Source: Gammaproteobacteria bacterium (GTDB taxonomy: Bacteria; Pseudomonadota; Gammaproteobacteria; UBA9214). Taken from it: 14,758 nucleotides of DNA. The first letter of the stretch is position 1. Each line of letters opens with the position of its first letter. The position numbers and the translations under genes were made by a program. The DNA lies in the NCBI GenBank assembly GCA_003454335.1, contig DMKK01000171.1, forward strand, positions 1 through 14,758, read 5' to 3'. Below, one piece after another: positions 1-7,992 of this stretch. The notes beneath the pieces were generated by a model that saw only the letters and a list, made by a program, of their open reading frames with translations, did no database searches and was not told the DNA's origin.

Positions 1-1535
1 AGGGCGTTTACCTGGACCTGGCCGGCTATCCCCTTGAGGGGGTCGAGGTCATCGATCGCTACAGCTACCGCATCAAAATTCACGGCAAGTACCCGCAATT
101 GCTCTACTGGCTGGCAATGCCCTTTTTTGCCCCGGTACCACACGAGGCCGACCGTTTTTATTCCCAGGCCGGCATGCAGGAACGCAACATTACCCTCGAC
201 TGGTATCCGGTTGGAACCGGTCCCTATATGCTGACGGTCAACAACCCGAACCGTCAGATGGTGATGGAAGTAAATCCGAATTTTCATGGTGAAACCTACC
301 CGTCAGCCGGCATGCCTGGCGACAGGGCCGCCGGCCTGCTGGATGATGCCGGCAAGCAGCTGCCGTTCATCGATAAAGTGGTCTTCAGTCTGGAGAAGGA
401 AACCATCCCTTACTGGAACAAGTTTCTGCAGGGCTATTACGATACCTCAGGTATTTCTTCCGACAGTTTTGACCAGGCCGTTAATATCGGTTCCGGTGGC
501 GAGGTAACACTGACTGACGGTATGCGCGAACAGGGCATCGAATTAACGACCGCCATTTCGACCTCGATCTTCTATACCGGCTTTAACATGCTGAATCCGG
601 TTGTGGGTGGCGACACTGAAGCCGCCCGGAAATTACGCCAGGCGATTTCCATCGCCATCGATATTGAGGAAAACATTTCCATTTTCCTGAATGGTCGCGG
701 CATACCCGCCCAGGGTGTAATCCCGCCGGGGATTTTTGGCTACGAAGAAGGGGAAGCCGGTATCAATCCCTACGTCTATAAACCCACAAGGCATGGGTCT
801 GCGAGAAAACCCATTGCCGTCGCCAAACAGCTGCTGGCGGAAGCGGGTTACCCTGACGGACGTGACATCAAGACCGGCAAGCCGCTGGTGTTATATTTTG
901 ACACCCCGGCAATCGGCCCGGATGCCAAGGCAAGACTCGACTGGTTGATGAAACAGTTTGCCAAGCTGAATATACAACTGGTCATCCGGAGCACTGACTA
1001 CAACCGCTTCCAGGAAAAGATGCTAAAGGGTACAGCGCAAATATTCCAGTGGGGGTGGAACGCCGACTACCCGGACCCGGAGAACTTCCTGTTTCTGCTG
1101 TATGGCCCGAACAGCAAGATCGAACATAACGGTGAAAATGCCGCCAACTACCGAAACGACAAGTTCGATCAACTGTTTGACCGGATGAAAGACATGGAAA
1201 ATAGCCCGGAACGGCAAGCCGTCATCAGCCAGATGATGGATATCGCACGCCTTGATGCACCCTGGATAGGGGGTTATTTTCCGAAACAGTTCACCCTGCG
1301 TCACGTCTGGCTGAAAAATTCCAAGCCTAACCTGATGGCCAATAACGCCCTCAAATACAAGCGCATTGAACCGGATGTGCGGGCCGCTTTGCAACAACAG
1401 TGGAACCAGCCGGTACGCTGGCCCCTGTACGCACTGCTGGGCCTGCTGTTCCTGGTGTTGTTGCCTGCCTGGCTTGGTTACCGACGGCAACAGAAAATGC
1501 CAGCCTACAAGGCTGGCGTAACGGATAACAGCTGA
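1..1535 (+). CDS. ABC transporter substrate-binding protein, peptide type (5' end missing), C-terminal membrane anchor
   Basis: This is the 3' part of a family 5 (oligopeptide/dipeptide/nickel type) extracellular solute-binding protein. The frame is open from base 3, and about 510 residues are visible. The ATG at 99 is internal, because family sequence (YRIKIHGKYPQLLYWLAMPF) precedes and spans it. Typical family features include the GTGPYML segment, the LRQAISIAIDIEENISIF helix and the QIFQWGWNADYPDPENFLFLLYG block. The odd part is the C-terminus. After the normal end of the fold there is a hydrophobic helix (about 1419-1481, starting WPLYALLGLLFLVLLP), then YRRQQK and a short tail. This suggests that the protein is tethered to the inner membrane by its C-terminus, with the domain in the periplasm. 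The stop overlaps the next start by one base (TGATG), so it is translationally coupled to the permease. Family assignment is firm; the substrate is unknown. Confidence 0.93.
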   Translation, partial: GVYLDLAGYPLEGVEVIDRYSYRIKIHGKYPQLLYWLAMPFFAPVPHEADRFYSQAGMQERNITLDWYPVGTGPYMLTVNNPNRQMVMEVNPNFHGETYPSAGMPGDRAAGLLDDAGKQLPFIDKVVFSLEKETIPYWNKFLQGYYDTSGISSDSFDQAVNIGSGGEVTLTDGMREQGIELTTAISTSIFYTGFNMLNPVVGGDTEAARKLRQAISIAIDIEENISIFLNGRGIPAQGVIPPGIFGYEEGEAGINPYVYKPTRHGSARKPIAVAKQLLAEAGYPDGRDIKTGKPLVLYFDTPAIGPDAKARLDWLMKQFAKLNIQLVIRSTDYNRFQEKMLKGTAQIFQWGWNADYPDPENFLFLLYGPNSKIEHNGENAANYRNDKFDQLFDRMKDMENSPERQAVISQMMDIARLDAPWIGGYFPKQFTLRHVWLKNSKPNLMANNALKYKRIEPDVRAALQQQWNQPVRWPLYALLGLLFLVLLPAWLGYRRQQKMPAYKAGVTDNS

Positions 1536-2512
1536 TGTTTGCCTATATTGTCCGGCGTCTCGCCTATGCAATCCCGATCCTGGTTGGCATTAATTTACTC
1601 ACCTTCTACCTGTTCTTCGTGGTGAATTCTCCGGATGACATGGCGCGCATGCATCTGGGTATGAAACGCGTGACGCCCGAGGCCATCGAGAAATGGAAGG
1701 CGAGTCACGGCTATGACAAGCCCTTGCTGGTCAATACAGACGCAGCGGATATTCACAAGGTGACAGATACGATCTTTTATGAAAAATCACTGAAGCTGTT
1801 CCTCTTTGATTTCGGCTCCTCGGATGACGGCAGGGACATCAGTTTTGATATCGGTCAGCGGATGCTGCCGAGCCTGGCAATTGCCGTGCCGTCATTGATT
1901 ATTGGTCTGCTGGTGAATATTACCTTTGCCCTGCTGATGGCCTTCTTCAGGGGTACCTATGTAGATTTATCCGGCGTTATTTTATGCGTGGTGCTGATGT
2001 CCGTCTCGGCGATGTTCTACATCATCGGCGGGCAGTACCTGTTGGCAAAGACATTTCGCCTGGTGCCTATATCCGGTTTCGACAGTGGACTTGATGCCAT
2101 CAAGTTCATCATCCTGCCTGTCGTCATCGGTGTGGTGAGCGGTATCGGGGCGGGTTCGCGCTGGTACCGGACATTTTTCCTGGAAGAGGCGGGCAAGGAC
2201 TATGTACGGACTGCCCGTGCCAAGGGGCTGGCAGAATCGCTGGTACTGTTTCGTCACATCCTGAGGAATGCGCTGATACCCATTGTGACGGGTGTCGTTT
2301 CCCTGCTGCCACTGCTGTTTATGGGAAGCCTGTTGCTGGAGTCTTTCTTTGCGGTGCCGGGGCTGGGCAGTTATACGATCGATGGCATTCGGAACCAGGA
2401 TTTCGCCATTGTGCGTGTCATGGTCTTTCTCGGTTCCGTGCTCTACATCATCGGCCTTATTATGGTTGATATTGCCTATACCATCGTTGATCCGCGGATA
2501 CGCCTGACATGA
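1535..2512 (+). CDS. ABC transporter permease, DppB/OppB type
   Basis: This is an inner-membrane permease subunit of a peptide-type ABC importer, 325 residues, normal for DppB/OppB proteins. It starts with MFAYIVRRLAYAIPILVGIN, the usual N-terminal positively charged stretch plus first membrane helix. The periplasmic loop carries the family pattern around FLFDFGSS. The cytoplasmic EAA loop, which docks on the ATPase, is clear at about residues 221-250 (EEAGKDYVRTARAKG, then RHILRNALIPIV). It ends with the family-typical DPRIRLT. The ATG overlaps the stop of the binding-protein gene by one base, and its own stop overlaps the next start by four bases (ATGA), so the three genes form one operon. 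It should pair with the next permease as a heterodimer. The substrate cannot be read from the sequence. Confidence 0.95.
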   Translation: MFAYIVRRLAYAIPILVGINLLTFYLFFVVNSPDDMARMHLGMKRVTPEAIEKWKASHGYDKPLLVNTDAADIHKVTDTIFYEKSLKLFLFDFGSSDDGRDISFDIGQRMLPSLAIAVPSLIIGLLVNITFALLMAFFRGTYVDLSGVILCVVLMSVSAMFYIIGGQYLLAKTFRLVPISGFDSGLDAIKFIILPVVIGVVSGIGAGSRWYRTFFLEEAGKDYVRTARAKGLAESLVLFRHILRNALIPIVTGVVSLLPLLFMGSLLLESFFAVPGLGSYTIDGIRNQDFAIVRVMVFLGSVLYIIGLIMVDIAYTIVDPRIRLT

Positions 2513-3918
2513 TCATGCCGGTTATCCTCTGGACAGATGCCCTGATCTTCCTGCTGGCTGCAGTTGTTGTCGTCTTTATTCTGTATGCCCGCAGCAAGCC
2601 GCATATCCGCGCGCCCTGGCGACGGGTGTTCTCCGGCAAGGTAGCCGCTGCATCGGTTGTCATCCTGCTGGCTTTCGTGCTTGTCGGTTTGCTGGATTCA
2701 ATGCATTTCCGCCTGCCGCTGGCGGCGAACGGGGACAGCGGTGAGATCCATTATGCCGGTGAAGTGTTGAGCACGCTGGACGTCCTCGTTGGCCCGCTAC
2801 GGACACAGGTCGAAAAAACCTACTCGGCGCCTTTTGCCACGCATCTGTTTTCCATGGAAACCATGGAGCGGGAAGACGGCAGCAAGGTGCGTGATTACCC
2901 GCGATTGGTGTATGGCGCCAGTGGGCTGGGAGTAGCTGTCGAGGGCAAGACCGGTGATATCTTCAAGCGCAGTCTGCTGGCGGTTGTTGAAACGCTGCTG
3001 GCAAGTGTACTGCTCCTCCTTATCATGTCGGCCTGGCTTGGGCGGCGCCATGGCCAGCCTGTAGTCGCCACAGCAAAGACTATTCTGCAGGACGCCCTGT
3101 CCATCCCCTGGCGCACCATTTTGCTCACGCTGTCACTGCTGATATTGTTGCTGTTTCTCGCTATCAATCTGGCCGCTGCCTACCATGTACTGGGTACTGA
3201 CAAGGTCGGGCAGGATGTGTTTTATCTGAGTCTGAAAAGTATTCGCACCGGACTGGTCATTGGTACGCTGACCACTCTGATCATGCTGCCATTTGCAATT
3301 TTCACAGGCATCCTTGCCGGCTATGCACGCGGCTGGATTGATGACGTCGTACAGTATGTCTACACCACGCTGAACTCCATTCCCGGTGTCCTCCTGATTG
3401 CGGCGGCTATTTTGATGCTGCAGGTCTTTATTGCCAATCATGCTGATTATTTTGAAACGACAGTAGAAAGGGCAGATATACGATTATTGTTTTTGTGTAT
3501 TATTCTGGGGATTACCAGCTGGACCGGACTGTGCCGCCTGCTGCGTGGAGAAGCGCTTAAATTACGTGAGGCCGAGTACATACAGGCAGCCGTATGCTTT
3601 GGCGTGGCGCACGGCAAGATCATTACCCGTCACATACTGCCGAATGTCATGCACGTGGTACTGATCACGGTGGTGCTGGATTTCAGCAGTCTGGTACTGG
3701 CAGAAGCCGTGTTGTCCTATGTCGGCGTCGGCGTGGACCCGACCATGAACAGCTGGGGCAATATGATCAATGGCGCGCGACTGGAAATGGCACGTGAACC
3801 GGTCGTGTGGTGGTCGCTGCTGGCCGCGTTTTTATTCATGTTCGTGCTGGTGCTGGCGGCCAACCTGTTCTCGGATGCGGTACGTGATGCATTTGATCCA
3901 CGTACACGCAGCCGCTGA
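2509..3918 (+). CDS. ABC transporter permease, DppC/OppC type, enlarged
   Basis: This is the second permease subunit, 469 residues, against roughly 300 for ordinary DppC/OppC proteins. The C-terminal half is canonical: HVLGTDKVGQDV (about 226-237), a core of membrane helices, the EAA loop at about 349-380 (EALKLREAEYIQAA, then RHILPNVMHV), the WGNMINGAR segment at about 416-424 and the terminal DPRTRSR. The extra length lies before the LGTD motif. There is an additional N-terminal helix (about 8-26), the OppC_N-like helix after PWRRVFSGK (about 44-62), a hydrophilic stretch of roughly 90 residues, and two further helices (about 156-177 and 201-224). The second of these again follows a PWRT motif and leads into the LGTD box, so it resembles a second copy of the OppC N-terminal helix. 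It starts inside the stop of the preceding gene and lies 10 bases before the ATPase gene. Confidence 0.93.
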   Translation: MIMPVILWTDALIFLLAAVVVVFILYARSKPHIRAPWRRVFSGKVAAASVVILLAFVLVGLLDSMHFRLPLAANGDSGEIHYAGEVLSTLDVLVGPLRTQVEKTYSAPFATHLFSMETMEREDGSKVRDYPRLVYGASGLGVAVEGKTGDIFKRSLLAVVETLLASVLLLLIMSAWLGRRHGQPVVATAKTILQDALSIPWRTILLTLSLLILLLFLAINLAAAYHVLGTDKVGQDVFYLSLKSIRTGLVIGTLTTLIMLPFAIFTGILAGYARGWIDDVVQYVYTTLNSIPGVLLIAAAILMLQVFIANHADYFETTVERADIRLLFLCIILGITSWTGLCRLLRGEALKLREAEYIQAAVCFGVAHGKIITRHILPNVMHVVLITVVLDFSSLVLAEAVLSYVGVGVDPTMNSWGNMINGARLEMAREPVVWWSLLAAFLFMFVLVLAANLFSDAVRDAFDPRTRSR

Positions 3919-3928
3919 GAATTAGCCT

Positions 3929-5935
3929 ATGACACAACCTTTACTCAAGCTGGAAAATCTCACGGTACGCCTGGGTCAGGGGGAGCGTGCCATCCGCCCG
4001 GTTGATGGTGTCAGCCTGGAAATTCACCGGGGCGAGACCTATTCATTACTGGGTGAATCCGGCTGCGGCAAGTCGATGACGGCACTGTCCATACTCCGGT
4101 TACTGCCGCAGCCTATCGGTCGTATTACAGATGGTCACATATATCTGGACGGGGAAGACCTTGCCCTGCTACCTGAAGCAGAGATGCGACGCATACGCGG
4201 ACGGCGTATATCCATGATCTTTCAGGAGCCGATGACTTCGCTCAACCCGGTGTTGACCATCGGTGACCAGATTGGCGAGGTGTTACGCCAGCACCATGGC
4301 ATGAAGGGTCGGGCTGCACAGGACCGGGTACTGGAAATACTGGATGCCGTCGGCATACCGGATGTGCGACGCCGTTACCGGGAATACCCGCATCAGCTGT
4401 CTGGCGGTATGAAGCAGCGTGTAATGATATCGATTGCCCTGGCCGGTGAACCGGACCTGTTGATTGCCGATGAACCGACGACGGCACTGGATGTAACCAT
4501 CCAGGCCCAGGTGCTGGAACTGCTGCAACAGCTGCAGCAGGATACCGGCATGGCGATTCTGTTGATCACCCATGACCTCGGCATCGTCGCCAGCATGGCG
4601 GACCGTGTTGCCGTCATGTATGCCGGCCAGCTGATTGAGGAGGCTGGTCGTGACCGCTTCTTCGGCGCTGCCCGGCATCCATACAGTCAGAAGCTGTTTG
4701 AATCACTTCCGGATGTTCACAAGCGCGACCACGCCCTGGACACGATTCCCGGTACTGTGCCCGCACTCGATCATGATTTTAGCGGCTGCCGCTTTGAAGA
4801 TCGTTGTGATGTTGCCTGGGACTACTGCCGGTCTCATGTTCCAGACTGGTATGCCGCAGCTGACGGCCAGCATGCACGCTGTCATCGTCTTGATGAATCG
4901 ATTACCGCACCTGCAACAGATGCCCGTACCCGCCCGGCCAAGCCGGTTGCAGCTGCACGCACGAACCACGTTACCAGTCATCTTGAGGTTGCCGATCTGA
5001 AGGTCCATTTTCCGATTCACAAGGGGGTATTCAAGCGCATTGCGGGTTATGTGTATGCCGTTGACGGTGTTTCGCTGAGCATCCCGCCAGGCTGCACCCA
5101 GGCGCTGGTGGGTGAATCCGGCTGTGGTAAAACAACGGTTGGCAAGGCGACCCTCCAATTAATCAGACCCACCCATGGCCGTGTTCAGTTTGGCGACACG
5201 GAGTTAACGGCATTGAAAGGCGAGGCGCTCAGAAAGCGGCGCTCCGACTTTCAGTTTATTTTTCAGGACCCTTTTTCATCAATGAATCCCCGCATGATGG
5301 TGGGTGATATTGTCGAGGAGGGCATGATTGCGCAGGGCATTGGCAAAACCCGGCAGGATCGCCGTGCGCGCGTCCACGAATTGTTTGAACGGGTTGGTCT
5401 GTCACCGGAACATATGCAGCGCTATCCCCATGAATTCTCGGGGGGGCAGCGCCAGCGTATCTGTATCGCCCGTGCCCTGGCGGTTGATCCGCAGTTGATT
5501 GTGTGTGACGAGCCAACCAGTGCACTGGATGTTTCCGTACAGGCACAGATATTGAACCTGCTGAAAGAACTCCAGAACACGCTGGGGCTGTCGTACCTGT
5601 TTATTACGCACAACCTGTCAGTGGTTTCATATCTGGCCGACCGGGTGGCAGTGATGTACCTGGGACGGATTGTCGAGGAGGGTCCGGTTGCTGACGTACT
5701 GGAACGCCCCTTGCACCCCTACACACAGGCGCTGTTATCGGCCGTTCCGGTCGTCGAGGTGGACTCCAGACGGGAGATTATCCGTCTGGAAGGGGATATT
5801 CCATCACCGGCAGCACCACCTGCCGGCTGCTATTTCCACCCGCGCTGCCCACAGGCGATGGCGGCCTGTCATGACAGCTATCCGGCTGAAACCGTCAGCG
5901 GAGACCATACCGTCTGCTGTTTTCTCCATCAATAA
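3929..5935 (+). CDS. Fused tandem ATPase of a peptide-type ABC importer (DppD-DppF fusion)
   Basis: At 668 residues, this single chain carries both nucleotide-binding domains that are separate DppD and DppF proteins in many bacteria; YejF is a known fused relative. Domain 1 has Walker A GESGCGKS (42-49), signature LSGGMKQR (157-164), Walker B LLIADEPT (177-184) and switch His215. Domain 2 has GESGCGKT (395-402), FSGGQRQR (503-510), LIVCDEPT (523-530) and His561. Both sets are intact, so both sites should hydrolyse ATP. Each domain is followed by the oligopeptide-transporter C-terminal extension with a cysteine cluster: C287, C293, C300, C318 and C634, C640, C647, C663/C664. The two halves are joined by an Ala/Pro/Arg-rich linker at about 325-348. 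It is the last gene of the importer operon; the next gene has its own promoter. Confidence 0.95.
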   Translation: MTQPLLKLENLTVRLGQGERAIRPVDGVSLEIHRGETYSLLGESGCGKSMTALSILRLLPQPIGRITDGHIYLDGEDLALLPEAEMRRIRGRRISMIFQEPMTSLNPVLTIGDQIGEVLRQHHGMKGRAAQDRVLEILDAVGIPDVRRRYREYPHQLSGGMKQRVMISIALAGEPDLLIADEPTTALDVTIQAQVLELLQQLQQDTGMAILLITHDLGIVASMADRVAVMYAGQLIEEAGRDRFFGAARHPYSQKLFESLPDVHKRDHALDTIPGTVPALDHDFSGCRFEDRCDVAWDYCRSHVPDWYAAADGQHARCHRLDESITAPATDARTRPAKPVAAARTNHVTSHLEVADLKVHFPIHKGVFKRIAGYVYAVDGVSLSIPPGCTQALVGESGCGKTTVGKATLQLIRPTHGRVQFGDTELTALKGEALRKRRSDFQFIFQDPFSSMNPRMMVGDIVEEGMIAQGIGKTRQDRRARVHELFERVGLSPEHMQRYPHEFSGGQRQRICIARALAVDPQLIVCDEPTSALDVSVQAQILNLLKELQNTLGLSYLFITHNLSVVSYLADRVAVMYLGRIVEEGPVADVLERPLHPYTQALLSAVPVVEVDSRREIIRLEGDIPSPAAPPAGCYFHPRCPQAMAACHDSYPAETVSGDHTVCCFLHQ

Positions 5936-5961
5936 TGAAGTATGGGCAGAGGGGCTGATAA

Positions 5962-5970
5962 TGCTAGAAT
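5962..5970 (+). promoter_or_regulatory. Extended -10 promoter for the aminotransferase gene
   Basis: In the 86-base gap after the ATPase stop there is TGCTAGAAT. This is a TGn extension followed by TAGAAT, a 5 of 6 match to the sigma-70 -10 box. The -35 region 17 bases upstream is poor (near ATGGGC), as is allowed for extended -10 promoters. Transcription would start near 5977, giving a leader of about 45 bases. A good ribosome-binding site, AAGAGG at 6011-6016, sits five bases before the ATG. This is pattern recognition only. Confidence 0.5.
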
Positions 5971-6021
5971 CCCCGGTTTGAAAATTCCATATCACTAACA
6001 ATTTCAGCACAAGAGGCACTT

Positions 6022-7200
6022 ATGAGCATTCATTCATTTCATCCTCCCGTTCGTACCCTGATGGGTCCCGGTCCGTCTGACGTCAACCCGCGCATCCTGG
6101 AAGCCATGTCGCGCCCGACCATTGGCCATCTGGATCCCGCCTTCGTCGGCATGATGGACGAAATGAAAGTATTGCTGCGTTATGCCTTCCAGACAACCAA
6201 CGAATTGACCATGCCGGTGTCGGCACCGGGCTCGGCTGGCATGGAGATGTGTTTTGTCAATCTGGTAGAACCGGGTGACAAGGTTATTGTTTGTCAGAAC
6301 GGTGTATTCGGTGGCCGGATGAAAGAGAATGTCGAACGCTGTGGCGGAACGGCTGTGATGGTCGAGGATACCTGGGGGGTTGCCGTGGACCCTGCAAAGG
6401 CAGAAGATGCGCTGAAAGCGAATCCGGATGCAAAGATTCTGGCCTTTGTACATGCCGAGACATCCACAGGTGCCATCTCCGATGCAAAAACATTGACGGA
6501 GCTGGCACACCAGCATGACTGTCTGGTTATCGTTGATGCGGTTACCTCGCTTGCAGGTTCCCCCCTGATGGTCAGTGACTGGGATCTGGACGCGACCTAT
6601 TCAGGTACCCAGAAATGTCTATCCTGCGTACCAGGACTGTCACCAGTCTCGTTCAACCAGCGTGCCATCGATGTCATTACCAGCCGCAAATCAAAGGTAC
6701 AGAGCTGGTTTCTTGATCTCAACCTGGTGCTGGGTTACTGGGGAGGCGGTGCCAAGCGTGCCTACCATCACACGGCCCCGGTCAACACCCTGTATGGCCT
6801 GCACGAGGCGCTGGTTGTCCTGCAAGAAGAAGGTATCGAAAATTCCTGGGCACGCCATCAAAAGAACCATGATGCCTTGCGTAGCGGACTTGAGGCAATG
6901 GGCCTGAGTTTCGTCGTACCGGAAGGTCAGCGATTGCCACAATTGAACGCGGTGTCCATTCCTGACGGTGTGGATGAGGCCGCCGTGCGCAGCATACTGC
7001 TCAAAGAATATAACCTTGAAATCGGTGCCGGACTCGGTGCAATGGCCGGCAAGATCTGGCGCATCGGGCTCATGGGTTTTGCCAGTAATCAGACCAATGT
7101 GCAGTTCTGCCTCGGCGCACTGGATGCCGTTCTGAGCAGTATGAAAGCACCGGTGAATTCAGGTGTCGCCGTTGACGCTGCCCGGGCTGTCTACGGTTAA
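6022..7200 (+). CDS. PLP-dependent alanine/serine-glyoxylate-type aminotransferase (class V)
   Basis: This is a class V aminotransferase of the alanine-glyoxylate / serine-glyoxylate (AGXT) family, 392 residues, the usual family length. It should transfer an amino group from alanine or serine to glyoxylate in the cytoplasm. The N-terminal LMGPGPSDVNPRILEAM, the SAPGSAGMEM cofactor-phosphate loop (about 67-76), HAETSTGA (144-151), the cofactor-binding Asp in VDAVTSLAG (D172) and the Schiff-base lysine in SGTQKCLS (K198) are all present. WRIGLMG near the C-terminus supplies the likely carboxylate-binding arginine. The start is supported by AAGAGG five bases upstream. It stands between the importer operon and a repeat element and is probably monocistronic. 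Glyoxylate, serine or glycine metabolism is the likely role. The precise amino donor is not determinable, and a related 2-aminoethylphosphonate-type activity cannot be wholly excluded. Confidence 0.9.
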   Translation: MSIHSFHPPVRTLMGPGPSDVNPRILEAMSRPTIGHLDPAFVGMMDEMKVLLRYAFQTTNELTMPVSAPGSAGMEMCFVNLVEPGDKVIVCQNGVFGGRMKENVERCGGTAVMVEDTWGVAVDPAKAEDALKANPDAKILAFVHAETSTGAISDAKTLTELAHQHDCLVIVDAVTSLAGSPLMVSDWDLDATYSGTQKCLSCVPGLSPVSFNQRAIDVITSRKSKVQSWFLDLNLVLGYWGGGAKRAYHHTAPVNTLYGLHEALVVLQEEGIENSWARHQKNHDALRSGLEAMGLSFVVPEGQRLPQLNAVSIPDGVDEAAVRSILLKEYNLEIGAGLGAMAGKIWRIGLMGFASNQTNVQFCLGALDAVLSSMKAPVNSGVAVDAARAVYG

Positions 7201-7230
7201 GCAGATAACGCCGGATACAGGCACGATCCC

Positions 7231-7375
7231 TTTGTAGGATGGGTAAAGCGCAGCGTACCCATCAGATGCGGAGTGCTGGCCTTGATGGGTACGGTCACTC
7301 TCACACGTCCATGTGCTCCGCGACACTCGGACTATCCTGTCCATCGTCGCGTTGCTCCTTTACCCATCCTACAAA
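7231..7375. repeat. Composite palindromic repeat element (MITE/REP-like) between convergent genes
   Basis: An 18-base perfect inverted repeat, starting TTTGTAGGATGGGTAAAG, bounds the element (7231-7248 and 7358-7375). Inside it the same core recurs in alternating orientation: GATGGGTA at 7238-7245, TACCCATC at 7256-7263, GATGGGTA at 7284-7291 and TACCCATC at 7361-7368. The left part can form a hairpin 7238-7245/7256-7263, or alternatively 7255-7264/7283-7292 (ten-base arms). The left end continues CGCAGCG, and the right end, read in reverse, GAGCAACGCGACGATGG. Both look like variants of the GTAGGATGGG...AGCGCAGCG repeats scattered through many proteobacterial genomes. No transposase is encoded, and I see no clear target-site duplication. 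It fills most of the gap between the 3' ends of the aminotransferase and msrB genes and could act as a bidirectional transcript end, though there is no T-tract. Confidence 0.8.
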
Positions 7376-7398
7376 ATTTGCTCAGAGCCAGTCAGCCG

Positions 7399-7992
7399 TC
7401 AGTCTGCAAACAGTGGCAGATATTCCCCGTAACCGTTGGTTTCAAGTTCCTCTTTCGGAATAAACTGCAGCGCAGCTGAATTGATGCAATAGCGCTGACC
7501 CGTCGGTTCCGGGCCATCCTCAAAGACATGGCCAAGATGTGATTTGGCAATACTGCTTTTGAGTTCCGTGCGTTTCATGAAAAATCGGCTATCGGTATGC
7601 GTTGACAGGGCATCCGGAGAAATTGGCCGGATAAAGCTTGGCCAGCCGGTGCCGGATTTAAACTTGTCGGACGAGCTAAACAGGGGCTGACCCGAAACAA
7701 TGTCGACATAGATCCCGTCCTCCTTGTTATCCCAGTATTCATTTGCAAAAGATCGCTCGGTTGCTTCATTCTGGGTGACCTCGTATTGCAGTGGTGTCAG
7801 CCGGGCGCGCAATTCATCGGGGGCAGGCATGACAAAATTTCCAGTCCGGGTAACCGGGGGCGCCGCCGTATTGCCGGTGGCGCTATTAGAGGCGGTTGCC
7901 TGATCGGATTCAGCCGCTATACCGAACTTCAGCAGTGCAATGGCCGCAATAGCCGCTACACCGATAACTGGAAATGCCTGCCTCACGTTCAT
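7399..7992 (-). CDS. msrB: Peptide-methionine (R)-S-oxide reductase, exported or membrane-anchored, single-cysteine type
   Basis: MsrB reduces the R-sulfoxide of methionine in oxidised proteins. The catalytic domain (about residues 57-197) shows LRARLTPLQYEVTQ, TERSFANEYWDNKEDGIY, SGTGWPSF (113-120), KSHLGHVFEDGP and the catalytic RYCINSAAL with Cys169 (His152 and His155 nearby). The N-terminus has Arg4 followed by a hydrophobic helix (about 8-27) ending GIAAES, so it is a signal peptide or membrane anchor; a Ser/Thr/Ala linker follows. This places the enzyme in the periplasm. The zinc-binding CxxC of many MsrB proteins is replaced (YVDIVSGQPLF), and Cys169 is the only cysteine in the chain. 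I chose the ATG at 7992 because AGGTG lies six bases upstream; a GTG at 8001 would add three residues but would overlap that site. It ends convergently with the aminotransferase gene. Confidence 0.93.
   Translation of the reverse strand: MNVRQAFPVIGVAAIAAIALLKFGIAAESDQATASNSATGNTAAPPVTRTGNFVMPAPDELRARLTPLQYEVTQNEATERSFANEYWDNKEDGIYVDIVSGQPLFSSSDKFKSGTGWPSFIRPISPDALSTHTDSRFFMKRTELKSSIAKSHLGHVFEDGPEPTGQRYCINSAALQFIPKEELETNGYGEYLPLFAD

Noticed and set aside
99..101. ATG as start of the first binding-protein gene
   Set aside because: The frame is open to the left edge and the codons from base 3 encode family-typical sequence, so the ATG is an internal methionine.
1023..1571. 182-residue minus-strand frame opposite the binding protein and permease
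   Set aside because: It is antisense to two well-supported overlapping genes and has no recognisable domain. The same applies to the minus frames at 10663-11250 and 4283-4678.
5950..5976. GGGG...CCCC pairing as a terminator of the importer operon
   Set aside because: The stem is only about four pairs with a long loop and no T-tract, and it overlaps a better promoter match.
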